Source of the DNA: an uncultured Roseburia sp.
GTDB lineage: Bacteria; Bacillota; Clostridia; Lachnospirales; Lachnospiraceae
Assembly (NCBI GenBank): GCA_934317215.1
Contig: CAKREH010000032.1
Location: forward strand, 1 to 40,987
Direction of reading: 5' to 3'
Length of the DNA: 40,987 bases
Of the stretch, positions 25,529 to 34,871 are shown one piece after another (position 1 is the first letter of the stretch; the number at the start of each line of letters is the position of its first letter). The notes beneath the pieces were generated by a model that searched no databases, had not been told where the DNA came from, and worked only from the letters and a program-made list of their open reading frames with translations. A program made the position numbers and the translations under genes.

Positions 25529-26535
25529 TATGCCATCACTTCTTCTAACTTTTCTCTTGTCATTTCCACAATGTAATCTGATTCGGGTGATAAATTTCCG
25601 TCATCATCCAAAATCGGTGTATCCAAAATAGACTTTATTGCCCCCGCCATCGCCATCGCTTCTGCCACAACCTTTTTTTCATCATCAGAAAACTTTCTAA
25701 AATCCGTTCCTCTCTTTTTTATGATCTGCGTCATTTCAAAAACCAACGGCTCAAAAACAGTATTTAACGATAATAAAAATCTGTTAAACATGGCAGACCG
25801 TTTTCGGATACCCATACATGCTAGTGCTGCAACATCCATTTCTTCGCTATATTTTCTTGCCTTTGAAAAATTAGAATAAGCTGTATCAAGATTCGCAGAC
25901 GCTTTTGCTCCTACAACCATTCCCAGCACAGCTAATGCAGGACCAGCTACCAAACCACCAAGGACAGCACTCCCACCTAACATTCCCCATCCCCCAGCTA
26001 TTTTTGCTCCACCTCCAAAAAAAGCAAGTGTCGCATTAGTCGCAGCCGCACCACTTAACGACGCGATTGCTGTGCCCGTTGATGCAGTTGCAAGAGCTCC
26101 CGCCGCACTATACGCGCCAAATGCAGTTACAGCACCAGCTACCGCACCGGAAGCCACACCACCTGCCATAGATGTTGCCATCGATTGCAATTCTTTTAAC
26201 TGAGCAAAACTTTTTTTATCCAAAACCATCTTCTGCAGTTCATTCAATCCTTTTGATTCTGATAATTCCACATGGTTCAATTTTTCAAATTCCCTGATAA
26301 ACGGTTTTACACTTTCATCCAAAATCTGAACTTTGCGTTTTCCTAAATTATCAATAGCTTCTCCACAATTTTTCCGGCAGGTTTCAATCTTTTTAGATGC
26401 ATCCCTTATGATATCTTCCGCAATCTCATTTGTCTCATTTGCTTCCTTCTGGTCAACTCCTGCCTTAATCGATTTTCCAACTCCAAGTGCCCCTGTTACA
26501 GCTCCTGCTGCTATAAATAAAAATGGTATTGGCAT
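25528..26535 (-). CDS. Glycine-zipper, membrane-type protein of unknown function
   Basis: A 335-residue protein. A short hydrophobic N-terminus (PIPFLFIAAGAVTGALGVG) is followed by a helical polar segment (~30-115), then a long Ala/Gly-rich hydrophobic block (~120-220: GGVASGAVAGAVTAFGAYSAAGALA, GGSAVLGGLVAGPALAVLGMVVGA), and a charged helical tail. Such Gly-zipper blocks occur in membrane-inserting and pore-forming proteins, but no known toxin family was recognised. AAAGGAGA precedes the ATG. It lies 14 bases after the TerB-like gene. Confidence 0.7.
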   Translation of the reverse strand: MPIPFLFIAAGAVTGALGVGKSIKAGVDQKEANETNEIAEDIIRDASKKIETCRKNCGEAIDNLGKRKVQILDESVKPFIREFEKLNHVELSESKGLNELQKMVLDKKSFAQLKELQSMATSMAGGVASGAVAGAVTAFGAYSAAGALATASTGTAIASLSGAAATNATLAFFGGGAKIAGGWGMLGGSAVLGGLVAGPALAVLGMVVGAKASANLDTAYSNFSKARKYSEEMDVAALACMGIRKRSAMFNRFLLSLNTVFEPLVFEMTQIIKKRGTDFRKFSDDEKKVVAEAMAMAGAIKSILDTPILDDDGNLSPESDYIVEMTREKLEEVMA

Positions 26536-26549
26536 AATTTTTATCTCCT

Positions 26550-27104
26550 TTACATCGTAAGTTCATTGATTGTTAACTGAACATCATCCATTAACATCTG
26601 CATTTCGTCATCAACATTTTTCTTTTTTTCTTCTCCTATATTCCCTTTCGCATAGGCTGTAGAAATCCAGCTTTTATACTGTTTTAAAGATAATAATGTC
26701 TCTGCTGTATCAATAAATTCCTGATACACCTCCGGAGCAATGGACCACTTATCTATCAGATAATCAACAATTTCTTTTTCCTCCTCTGAATACACCGCAT
26801 CTGCATATCCTAACCTGACCAGATTCCAGATCACCTGTGCCAGTTCGGATGCACTTCTCATCCCTATCCATTTCTTTCCTACCTGTTCATCATATTTTTC
26901 CGTGACAATAATATCTAAAACATTGGGTTGAGCATCAAGTACTGTTTTGCATTTATCAATGATTTCCTTTTTTTCCTCAGAATCCACATTCAATTCTTTA
27001 CAAAGGTTATCAAAAACTTTCTTTTCCTTATTTTCTGCCTTTCCATCTGACAGTATATACAGATAATATAATGTCGCTTCCTCTATTCGTGCATTGCCAA
27101 ACAT
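26550..27104 (-). CDS. TerB-like protein
   Basis: A 184-residue helical protein with two TerB-type helical repeats: LYILSDGKAENKEKKVFDNLC near 15-35 and LGYADAVYSEEEKEIVDYLI near 98-117. Each carries an acidic loop (D-x-x-E/YSEEE) typical of TerB metal-binding sites. TerB-like domains are linked to membrane stress and effector systems. GGAGGAG precedes the ATG. It sits between two Ala/Gly-rich membrane-type proteins, suggesting it is an adaptor for them. Confidence 0.75.
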   Translation of the reverse strand: MFGNARIEEATLYYLYILSDGKAENKEKKVFDNLCKELNVDSEEKKEIIDKCKTVLDAQPNVLDIIVTEKYDEQVGKKWIGMRSASELAQVIWNLVRLGYADAVYSEEEKEIVDYLIDKWSIAPEVYQEFIDTAETLLSLKQYKSWISTAYAKGNIGEEKKKNVDDEMQMLMDDVQLTINELTM

Positions 27105-27115
27105 TTCAACTCCTC

Positions 27116-28675
27116 CTATAATTTAAACGTAGTTCCTGACAGCATCTTTGAATTAAAATCCTCCATATTGGAAAATGACGATTTTCCTCCAAAATTTTCC
27201 GTTATTGTATTGGCACTCTCAATGAACCAGTCAACATCTCCAATTGCCAATGCATTTTTTATTTCTGAAAAAGATTCTCTGAAAATATCCATGGATTCTA
27301 TCAAATACTGGTTTATAATTTTTTCTATTTCTGCCCTGTATTGACGAAGCATCCTTATCTGTTCCTCACAGATTTTTTCTACCTGAAGTCTTTCTTCATG
27401 CGCCAGCTTTTTTTCTTTCAATGCATCCATTACAACTCCGTACGCTGCGGAAGCAAATGCATAGCCCGCCATTCCACCTATCAATCCAGCAATCACAGGC
27501 TTAGGGATAACAACCTGGCTGACTGCAGCAAACATTGCTGACGATAACATTCCTGTCCCCTGTTCCCCTAACGCTTCTAAACATTCTACCCCGTCTATTT
27601 CTCCATTAAAATAACGTCCAAATGTTTTTGCTGCAGATACTGTAACTGCAACTACTGTTCCCGCTACATTCGTTTTAGACAAGGTACGAAGATACTGTGA
27701 TTTTGAATTTTGCATAGCGCCTTTAAGGGCTGCTCCAGCAGATCCGGTTCCGTATCCTGCAGCCACAGCTACTGTAGTATCTTTTGCTACGTTCAGCACA
27801 GCATCTTCCGGCTCTGTTTCACCTTTATAAACGGCAACAAGATTCTTTACGATTGATACGCTCCCACCTGCCACTGCTGCCATTTTTGCAGTCTGAATAC
27901 CCGCTTTATGAGAAACTTTTGCAATATCCTTTGCTGTAGATAACTTTGGATGTGTACGCGCAAAGACAGCTTCTTTACTGGAAACAGAACTCTTCCTTAA
28001 ATTGCTTTTTATTTTTTCAAGCTTATCTATTCTTTCGTGTAGTTTCTGAACCTGTTCAATATTTCCTGCATTTTTCTGGTTTTCTAACTGGTTTGTTAAA
28101 ATTTCTATTTTTTTGTCAGCTTCTAAAAGCATTTGATCATACTGATCTGATGGAACGTCTATCTTTGCATTGTGATCCAAATATTTTTCAAACTTTTTTG
28201 ACTGAAGTTTTTCTAATGCTCTGGCTGCATCACCCATTCCCGCAGGATCACTTTCAGATGCACCTAAAAACTTCATTTGTGCACCCGACCCCTCAATAAT
28301 ATTTCCATCTGCATCTATCATAACCGTGTCATATAGCGGATCATTGACACGTCCTAAATCATCAGTCCTGATTTTTCTATTTAAATCACCGTTGATTATA
28401 TGTTCTGCATTTGAACGTGCAACATCTTTAACCTCCGCAGAAAATCCTGCCTGTTGATGTATATTTTGAAACTCATAATCAGGATTTACCTTTTCCTCCG
28501 ATATTTGTTTCAATCCTTTAACAAGATTTTTTCCTGTTTCATTATCAATTCCTGAATATGCTACATAATATTGCTTTGCAGCATCTCCATATCTCTGGAC
28601 TGTTTCGTATGAAGCACCAGCAATTCCTGCATTTAATATATCATCCTGTTTTTGTTTTTTCTGATTTTTGTCCAT
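27116..28675 (-). CDS. Large Ala/Gly-rich protein of unknown function
   Basis: A 519-residue protein, family not recognised. Residues ~70-140 form a soluble domain (QQAGFSAEVKDVARSNAEHIINGD, RTDDLG, NDPLYDTVMIDADGN, GSGAQMKFLG). A coiled coil follows at ~165-215 (EILTNQLENQKNAGN, LHERIDKLEKIKSNL). Two hydrophobic Ala/Gly/Val blocks lie at ~245-320 and ~330-415. The tail is helical. The layout recalls self-inserting or secreted effectors but no toxin motif is visible. GGGGGATAA precedes the ATG. It is 11 bases upstream of the TerB-like gene. Confidence 0.7.
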   Translation of the reverse strand: MDKNQKKQKQDDILNAGIAGASYETVQRYGDAAKQYYVAYSGIDNETGKNLVKGLKQISEEKVNPDYEFQNIHQQAGFSAEVKDVARSNAEHIINGDLNRKIRTDDLGRVNDPLYDTVMIDADGNIIEGSGAQMKFLGASESDPAGMGDAARALEKLQSKKFEKYLDHNAKIDVPSDQYDQMLLEADKKIEILTNQLENQKNAGNIEQVQKLHERIDKLEKIKSNLRKSSVSSKEAVFARTHPKLSTAKDIAKVSHKAGIQTAKMAAVAGGSVSIVKNLVAVYKGETEPEDAVLNVAKDTTVAVAAGYGTGSAGAALKGAMQNSKSQYLRTLSKTNVAGTVVAVTVSAAKTFGRYFNGEIDGVECLEALGEQGTGMLSSAMFAAVSQVVIPKPVIAGLIGGMAGYAFASAAYGVVMDALKEKKLAHEERLQVEKICEEQIRMLRQYRAEIEKIINQYLIESMDIFRESFSEIKNALAIGDVDWFIESANTITENFGGKSSFSNMEDFNSKMLSGTTFKL

Positions 28676-28722
28676 TTATCCCCCAAACATATTTCTCAAT
28701 TAGTTATACTTGTATGCAATAT

Positions 28723-29320
28723 TTAACATATTTTCTTTAACGCTTCTACCGCTTCCACATATTTTTTATTTTTCTCACCATTTGAATCTAAAATATATTC
28801 CGCTATCAACGTATGTAACTGTCTCTCAATATCCATATACTTTAATTTTCTATTTTTATTCAGTGAATCATTCAACACATTTATAAGCTGCTGTTCCTCT
28901 TCCAAATTCATTTTTACACTATCCAGAAAAGCCTGTGTTTTGTTAATCTCAGCGATTTTCCGGTCAACATATACCTCAAAATCTCTGGCAGCTTCCAGAT
29001 AAGCATTTGCGCTGTCTTTTTTTCCTTTAATATCTGATGTGTTCAAAATTCCTGTACAACTGCAAAGTAAATTTATGGTTGATTTTTTATAGGTATATGT
29101 TGGAGTGTAAATTTCCCGTTCATATCGTGGTAAATCCGGTATCTGCTTCAATTGCTGCAATACACACTCTGGATTGTTCTCTGATTTGAGTTCTTCTTGT
29201 CTCCTGTTCCTCCCTTGCAATTGCTACATTTTTATAACAATCCAATATATCTCCCACTAACTTAACTGGATCAATTGATATCTGCATATCTGGTACAGGT
29301 ACTGGTGTTTTATTACTCAT
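28723..29320 (-). pseudogene. First gene of the island operon, coiled-coil protein split by a frameshift
   Basis: The 5' part (29320 to 29120) encodes 66 residues (SNKTPVPVPDMQISIDPVKL, REEQETRRTQIREQ) and has a strong GGAGG site 7 bases before its ATG. It stops by TGA. The 3' part (to 28723, ~165 codons open) lies in the +1 frame, has no ATG, GTG or ribosome site near its beginning, and continues with helical coiled-coil sequence (FEVYVDRKIAEINKTQAFL, NLEEEQQLINVLND). The frames overlap by 101 bases. A one-base indel, a sequencing error or a programmed +1 shift could each explain it; no slippery run is obvious. Confidence 0.65.
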
Positions 29321-29426
29321 CTTCTTTCCTCCAATTTTTATATGTTATTTCTAATTTTTTCTAATATCGTGTTACTTTCGTTTTATTTTACTCTTCTAAG
29401 GTGTTCTTTTCAACCTTTTTCCCGCG

Positions 29427-29456
29427 TTGTATATATTTCCTCTCAACTGATAAAAT
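29427..29456 (+). promoter_or_regulatory. Promoter of the XRE regulator
   Basis: TTGTAT (29427-29432), 18-base spacer, TAAAAT (29451-29456), about 27 bases before the ATG. The same 163-bp gap must hold the divergent promoter of the island operon, which is not clear; TTAGAAA repeats on the minus strand near 29345-29370 could be regulator sites. Confidence 0.6.
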
Positions 29457-29483
29457 AAAAGTATTATTCAGGAGATTTAAACC

Positions 29484-29819
29484 ATGAATCGATTAAAAGA
29501 TTTAAGACATAAGATGGGGTTAAGCCAGCAGGCTCTTGCTGATAAATTAAATGTCAGCCAGCAGACCATCTGTAAGTACGAAAATAATACCAATGAACCG
29601 AATATCGACATGTTAGAAGCCATGGCAGATATTTTTGACGTATCTGTTGATTATCTGATTGGCTATTCTTCGTATGCCCATAAAGTAGAGGAGGTATCGG
29701 AAACAGCTCTGAACGAGGATGAACTTGCCTTTTTAAAAAAATATCGTTCGATCAATCCTTCCTCTCGTGCTTTAGTGCAACAGTTCATGGACGAATTTTT
29801 ACGTTTATCCGGTGAATGA
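29484..29819 (+). CDS. XRE-family transcriptional regulator
   Basis: A 111-residue DNA-binding protein. Residues 1-62 are a Cro/CI-type helix-turn-helix (LKDLRHKMGLSQQALADKLNVSQQTICKYENNTNEPNIDML). A short helical C-terminus probably serves dimerisation. AGGAGA lies 9 bases before the ATG. It is divergent from the island operon with a 163-bp shared gap, so it is the likely regulator of that operon. XRE regulators of this size are common beside mobile and defence genes. Confidence 0.92.
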   Translation: MNRLKDLRHKMGLSQQALADKLNVSQQTICKYENNTNEPNIDMLEAMADIFDVSVDYLIGYSSYAHKVEEVSETALNEDELAFLKKYRSINPSSRALVQQFMDEFLRLSGE

Positions 29820-29875
29820 TTTTTCTTTTATTATAGCTTGTACCTAAGACACCATCTGTCCATCTCAAAAACTTT

Positions 29876-30844
29876 TCAATTTTTTACAACTTCAACATAA
29901 TCTCCCTGGCTTCGCAGCCACATATCAATGCCCTTGCCAAATGTCTCAGCCGAAATTAAAAACTTGCCGTCTTCCTCCTTCAAGATCTTTGCAGTCGGCA
30001 GCCGGTCTAATATTGCTTCCACACTGGTTCCTTTATACCAGAACTTCGTACGCTGTAATTTCCCGCCATACATGAACTGTATTCGTTTTCGATATTCTCC
30101 TTCCTCAAACCGGTCTTTATACGGAATATTAAAGTGTTCATCCAACACCTGAAGTTCCAGAATCCGGTCGATCCGGTAAATGGTTGGAAACACATCATTT
30201 GCCACATCAAATGCTTTTTCTTTATCGATCCCTTCAATATTTGCAGCCAGATAAAAATAAAATTCGGAAAAAAGGATCGCCTGTGGTTCTACTTTCCTCT
30301 TCACAACTTTTTTATCTTTTGTACGCTCATAACCGATCTCAATACATTTTTTCTCATGAATTGCCTGTCCGATCTGCCACATCTTATCAATGAATACCCT
30401 GTGGTGCTGCGGTTCAATGTAGTGGTAACGCTCATTGGCAATCAGTTCACTGACCAGGCTTTGGTTCTGCGGCGGCACACAGCACTCGATCAGCTTATCT
30501 AGCATCTGCATCATTTCGTCTTTGGTAAATGCACGGCTGTCTAACAATATTTTTGTGATAGCAAGCACTTCCTCGTTGGAAAAACGCATTCCTTCTTCCT
30601 GCTCAAGCCTGTAGCCGTTCTTCCTTCTGTCATAAATCAGTTCATTCTGGATACCAAAATCATTGACACGTTCGTTCAGATAACAGCGGATGTCGTCTAA
30701 ATCTCTCTGGATGGTTTTTTCATCCACACCGAATTTTTGTCCCGCGTCAACTTTATTGATCACTTTGCCGCGCATCAAAAGGTCATACATCCGCAGAACA
30801 CGATCTGCTTTTGATCTTTTATCTATCGGTTCTTTTTTCTCCAT
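29876..30844 (-). CDS. WYL-domain transcriptional regulator
   Basis: A 322-residue protein. An N-terminal HTH (residues ~8-60, MRGKVINKVDAGQKFGVDEKTIQRDLDDI) is followed by a WYL domain (IEIGYERTKDKKVVKRKVEPQAILFSEFYFYLAANIEG near 170-210) and a C-terminal WCX-type extension. WYL regulators sense nucleic-acid-like or nucleotide ligands and often control defence and stress genes. The upstream ATG at 30883 lacks a ribosome site; the one at 30844 follows AGATGAGG. No gene obviously under its control is adjacent except the XRE/island side. Confidence 0.88.
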   Translation of the reverse strand: MEKKEPIDKRSKADRVLRMYDLLMRGKVINKVDAGQKFGVDEKTIQRDLDDIRCYLNERVNDFGIQNELIYDRRKNGYRLEQEEGMRFSNEEVLAITKILLDSRAFTKDEMMQMLDKLIECCVPPQNQSLVSELIANERYHYIEPQHHRVFIDKMWQIGQAIHEKKCIEIGYERTKDKKVVKRKVEPQAILFSEFYFYLAANIEGIDKEKAFDVANDVFPTIYRIDRILELQVLDEHFNIPYKDRFEEGEYRKRIQFMYGGKLQRTKFWYKGTSVEAILDRLPTAKILKEEDGKFLISAETFGKGIDMWLRSQGDYVEVVKN

Positions 30845-30990
30845 AACCTCATCTCCATTTATTGCACATTGTATATACTTCATGAATTATATTTTTATTT
30901 TTTATGCACTTTTAACATATTTCTATTGTAGCATACCTATATAGCATTTTCCACATATTTAGTTGTCTTTTTCTGAAAAATCATACTTGC

Positions 30991-31107
30991 TTAAAACTTG
31001 ATTCCAGTCAGCGGTTTCTTACAATATTTACATCTTCCAAAACAGTCTTTCTTAAACGGTTTTCCACAAAATGGACAGGTTTTTGGTTTTACTACGCAAT
31101 ATATCAT
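30991..31107 (-). CDS. 38-residue double zinc-ribbon protein
   Basis: The small reading frame encodes CPFCGKPF and CKYCKKP plus two other Cys, a compact zinc-ribbon pattern. GGAG and AAGGTG sites lie before the ATG. It follows the membrane-anchored protein gene by 44 bases on the same strand, without a terminator between, so both may be co-transcribed. Function unknown; rubredoxin- or ribosomal-ribbon-like folding is possible. Confidence 0.65.
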   Translation of the reverse strand: MIYCVVKPKTCPFCGKPFKKDCFGRCKYCKKPLTGIKF

Positions 31108-31151
31108 TTCATCACCTTCTCCTTTTCCATGATCTTTCCTTAAATTTACTC

Positions 31152-32486
31152 CTACGACTCATACCTCGTCAACAGCTGATACGTCCCGTCAAACCCCGTT
31201 GAATCCGTAACGATCACCGCATCCTCCAACACCGTCATCCTGCCGATCACTGCATTTCCTTTTTCCTGATAAATGGTATATTCATTGATATCCTGTTTCC
31301 ATAATTCTGCTTCCATCGTCCCCATTGTGGTACTGATAGAAATTGTTCCCACTGTACCTCCGTCCTGCTGCTCACTGATGGATACTTCTGTTCCAAGTGA
31401 AATGTAGAGCGTGACCGCATCACTTCCCTGATATTCTCCGGCAAAATTTTCTACTTCTCCCTGCGCATACTGTACCTGACTGGTATCGCTTTCTGTATCT
31501 GCCTCTGAGTCATTTATCACATCCATCATGTTACTTACCCAGTAGATTCCTGTAATTACGCCGCTTTCATCATTTTCAAACATGACACCCGCCATCTGAT
31601 CTTTATATGAATATACGGTTTCATATCCATCATCACCGTAATAACTGTATCCGTATTTTGCCAATTCTTCATCTGAAATATCTATAAAATCATCACCAAT
31701 GGAAGTTCCTGCAAAATTTACCGGATATTTTTCCGTTTCTAACTTAAAACCACTGATCATCCCATCATTTACTTTCACTATGATATCTTCTGACCTGTCA
31801 CTGTAAGTTTCACTGTCATCTGCGGATAACATATCACATACCTGTAAAAGATCATCCGGCTTACCGCCAACATACTTTGCTATATCAATCTCTGCCGGTA
31901 TCTTTTGTTCTTCCATATCTGTATCTGCATTCTGATCTCGTGCCATGTCCTGATCCTGTATTTCATTCTGCGTCGCATTCCGGGCTGACACACCGCTGTT
32001 AAGATCTTTCACATCACTGATCACAAAAAGCGGCAGCTTTGAATCCCCAACCGTCTGATCCGCATAAGTAAGCGTACAGTTAAAATAATACTCCTGTGTG
32101 TCAGAATCCGGCTGTGCATTCATCAGCCAGTCCCAGTCTGCAATGGCAGCCTCATCTCTCTGCATGATCACGCCCACATTGATTTTTCCTGTTCCGATAT
32201 ACACCGCATAAGTATTCGTGTCAGTATTCGTTACCGGATATGGTACCGTGATATCCGTCTTTACACTTTCTTCAAATCCATCCGCTTTCCAATCTGCAAA
32301 ACCATTTGCAAAAGAACTTAATTCCACAACTTTTGCCAGATCCGTGTTCGTATGATCCTCACGCGGTATCATAAATAAAATAGCAGTTATCACTGCAGCT
32401 GCCGCTGCCACTCCACCTATTAACACTGGAAGTTTATTTTTATGAAACTGACCGCTTTCTGTGTTTTTTTCTTCTCTCTTTTCCAT
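31152..32486 (-). CDS. Single-pass membrane-anchored protein of unknown function
   Basis: A 444-residue protein. A short charged cytosolic N-terminus is followed by one membrane helix (LPVLIGGVAAAAAVITAILFMI near 19-40), and the rest is an acidic extracellular part rich in Asp, Ser and Thr. No known domain was recognised; the C-terminal strands (VTLYISLGTEVSISEQ, GTISISTTMGTMEAELW, FDGTYQLLTRYE) look like a small beta-barrel. The start at 32486 follows GGGAGG by 8 bases; the longer frame has none. Confidence 0.7.
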   Translation of the reverse strand: MEKREEKNTESGQFHKNKLPVLIGGVAAAAAVITAILFMIPREDHTNTDLAKVVELSSFANGFADWKADGFEESVKTDITVPYPVTNTDTNTYAVYIGTGKINVGVIMQRDEAAIADWDWLMNAQPDSDTQEYYFNCTLTYADQTVGDSKLPLFVISDVKDLNSGVSARNATQNEIQDQDMARDQNADTDMEEQKIPAEIDIAKYVGGKPDDLLQVCDMLSADDSETYSDRSEDIIVKVNDGMISGFKLETEKYPVNFAGTSIGDDFIDISDEELAKYGYSYYGDDGYETVYSYKDQMAGVMFENDESGVITGIYWVSNMMDVINDSEADTESDTSQVQYAQGEVENFAGEYQGSDAVTLYISLGTEVSISEQQDGGTVGTISISTTMGTMEAELWKQDINEYTIYQEKGNAVIGRMTVLEDAVIVTDSTGFDGTYQLLTRYES

Positions 32487-32565
32487 ATCATTTTCCTCCC
32501 TTGTTTTTGATATTCTCATTCTAGCAGGTCTCATGGACACATAATGTACATGTAAATTTTTAAGC

Positions 32566-32605
32566 AAAAAAATAGACAGAAATGTTTTTCTTCCATCTCT
32601 GTCTA
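32566..32605 (-). terminator. Terminator of the SulP gene
   Basis: TAGACAGAAATG (32573-32584) pairs with CATCTCTGTCTA (32594-32605) with one mismatch. On the minus strand it is followed by seven T at 32566-32572. Confidence 0.85.
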
Positions 32606-32625
32606 AATAAGGTATCTTTATTTTT

Positions 32626-34743
32626 CTACTCTTTTCTCTTCTCCCTAAGCTCTAACACCAGCTCATACACCTCCGGCCTGCGCTCTTTTAAATGCTCATC
32701 CAGAAGATGCCTGCGCTCCTTAAAGCGCTCCGCTAACTCCGGATGTTCTTTTGCAATACGGTCATGCACTTCTTTCCGGTGCGCCTCCAGTCTGCCCGCT
32801 AATGTCATCTCATCCTTGCCGGAGATATTGACAATTTCTTTTAAGTGCTCCTCTAAATGTTCCAGCCATTCATCCTCATCAAGTGCCTCCATGTGTGCCC
32901 AGCGGCCGTGAAACAGATTTTCGACATTCCCCGTCTGTTTTAACTGCTCAATCTGCAGCACGATCTGTCTTTCGATCTCTTCTTCCGTTTCCGAACCAAA
33001 CGCCCAGACAAATTCCTGCACACGGTTATCCGCACGTTTTCTTGATGCGCTGCGCTCCTCATTATCCACGCCGCCCTCAAGAGGATACGGTCTATTGATC
33101 CCCATATCTTTTAAGGCGATATGTATGGTCCTGCGCACACAGCCTTCCTCGATGAGATAGCCGAGACCTAATTTCCGAAGCTGCTCATTCACGTCTGCGA
33201 TGTGCTCTGTCATGTAAAAACGGATTCCTTTTTCTTTCAAAGATTTGTACAGGATCTCCAGGCGGTCTGCCGCTGTGATATCCAGGCTTCCAATTCCTCC
33301 GGCATCCAGAATGACTGCCTTCGTGTCATCTTTGATATGCTCCTCGATATCCTTTTGCAGCACCCCGATATTTGCAAAAAACAGGTTGCTGCTGAAACGG
33401 TAGATCAAAACTCCCTCCACCGCATGGATCTGGCTGCCTTCCCGCAGGTCCCTGAAATGCTGATGCCCCGGCTGGATTCCTAAGAAACATCTTGCCGGTT
33501 TTGAGGTACGTATGATCATTTCCGTAAAAGAAAGAATAATTCCGATCAGAACGCCGTTGATCGTGCCAAGCATCAGCACGCCAAAAAATGCGCCTGTAAA
33601 AATAAAGCACTCGGTCCGGCTGACTTTCCACAATCTTACCGCAAGTTCAAACTCCGTTGCCCCAAGCAGTGCCGAGATCACGATCGCCGTCAGCACCGGG
33701 ATTGGCAGATACCCGATAAAACCGGTTCCACAGAGGAGGAGAATGGTCATTGATAACCCAGCCACAATCCCGGTAAGCTGTGTCTTTGCCTGATACTGTT
33801 CGCCCATTGCACTGCGCGATACTGAGCCGTTGATCGGACAGCAGCCGGTAAATGCCGCCACAAAATTACCCATGGAAAATGCAAAAATTTCCTGATTATC
33901 ATCGATTTTGTAACCATTTTTCTGTGCAAAACTATTCTCAGCCAGCAAAGTTTCCGCCATAATGACAACAGCGACTGACAAACTGGTGATGATCGCATCC
34001 TTTGGTGCGATCGCAGAAAAATCCGGTATGCTCCATTCTGGCATGCCGGGTTCCACTGCTGCAAGTGTCTGCACGCCCCAATCCCTGACCGGCAGAAAAC
34101 GGGTCATAAGTGCGCCTGCTGCCATCAGTGCAACTGCCATCGGAAACTTTGGCATCACCTTTTTTGAAACCAGAAGAATGAAAAGTGCTAAAAGTCCGAT
34201 TGCAAGTGAGGGCAGATTGATCGTTTTTACCGTCTCTGCAATGTGCTCTGCCAGTTCAAAAAGTTCCCCGACTCCTGCCGTGCCGCCCATCAGTTTTGGC
34301 ACCTGCATCAGTATGATCGTCGTACAGATTCCGGTGATAAATCCACCCATAACCGGTGCGGAAATAAAATTGACCAGTTTTCCAGCCTTCATAAAATAAA
34401 ACGCCAGCAGCCACAGTGCCACAAAAAAAGTCAGCACCGGAACTGCTGCCATGGCTTCCTTTGTACCGCCCTCGATCCCAAGTCCGACGATTGCAGATCC
34501 TACCAGCGCTGCCGGAGCTGCATCCACACCAAAAATAAACTGTGGTGATGTGGAAAATAATCCGAATAAAATAATCGGGAACACTGAGCCATACAGTCCG
34601 TAAACTGCCGGAATCCCTGCGATCTGCGCATATCCCATGGAAATCGGAATGGAAACCGCCATGATAACGATTCCCGCAAGGATATCCTTCGGGAGATTTT
34701 TCTTATCATAATGTTTTAATGTCTGGAATGGCTGCAATTTCAT
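32626..34743 (-). CDS. SulP-family inorganic anion transporter with STAS domain
   Basis: A 705-residue membrane protein. About 10-12 membrane helices occupy residues ~20-410, starting with the SulP signature region (LAGIVIMAVSIPISMGYAQIAGIPAVYGLYGS). A cytosolic STAS domain follows (~440-545, VLIYRFSSNLFFAN, ILDAGGIGSLDITAADRLE). SulP proteins carry sulfate, bicarbonate or related anions; the substrate cannot be read from sequence. The last ~130 residues are an unusual charged helical extension (HLEEHLKEIVN, HRKEVHDRIAKEHPELAERFKE). The ribosome site is weak. Divergent from metY, so sulfate for sulfur assimilation is a fair guess. Confidence 0.88.
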   Translation of the reverse strand: MKLQPFQTLKHYDKKNLPKDILAGIVIMAVSIPISMGYAQIAGIPAVYGLYGSVFPIILFGLFSTSPQFIFGVDAAPAALVGSAIVGLGIEGGTKEAMAAVPVLTFFVALWLLAFYFMKAGKLVNFISAPVMGGFITGICTTIILMQVPKLMGGTAGVGELFELAEHIAETVKTINLPSLAIGLLALFILLVSKKVMPKFPMAVALMAAGALMTRFLPVRDWGVQTLAAVEPGMPEWSIPDFSAIAPKDAIITSLSVAVVIMAETLLAENSFAQKNGYKIDDNQEIFAFSMGNFVAAFTGCCPINGSVSRSAMGEQYQAKTQLTGIVAGLSMTILLLCGTGFIGYLPIPVLTAIVISALLGATEFELAVRLWKVSRTECFIFTGAFFGVLMLGTINGVLIGIILSFTEMIIRTSKPARCFLGIQPGHQHFRDLREGSQIHAVEGVLIYRFSSNLFFANIGVLQKDIEEHIKDDTKAVILDAGGIGSLDITAADRLEILYKSLKEKGIRFYMTEHIADVNEQLRKLGLGYLIEEGCVRRTIHIALKDMGINRPYPLEGGVDNEERSASRKRADNRVQEFVWAFGSETEEEIERQIVLQIEQLKQTGNVENLFHGRWAHMEALDEDEWLEHLEEHLKEIVNISGKDEMTLAGRLEAHRKEVHDRIAKEHPELAERFKERRHLLDEHLKERRPEVYELVLELREKRKE

Positions 34744-34842
34744 ATTTCAATCACACTTCTCTCTTTTTATTCAAACCTGACATGTTCCAGTTTTTTTCTC
34801 CCTTACTGTATCACAAATTTTTTAAAATCAAAAGATATTCTC

Positions 34843-34871
34843 TTGTAAAATCTTCCTATGGATGATACGAT
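34843..34871 (+). promoter_or_regulatory. Promoter of metY
   Basis: TTGTAA (34843-34848), 17-base spacer, TACGAT (34866-34871). The ~90-nt leader holds a 7-bp hairpin CTGTTTT/AAAACAG at 34929-34945 just before the ribosome site. No S-box or T-box was recognised. Confidence 0.55.
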
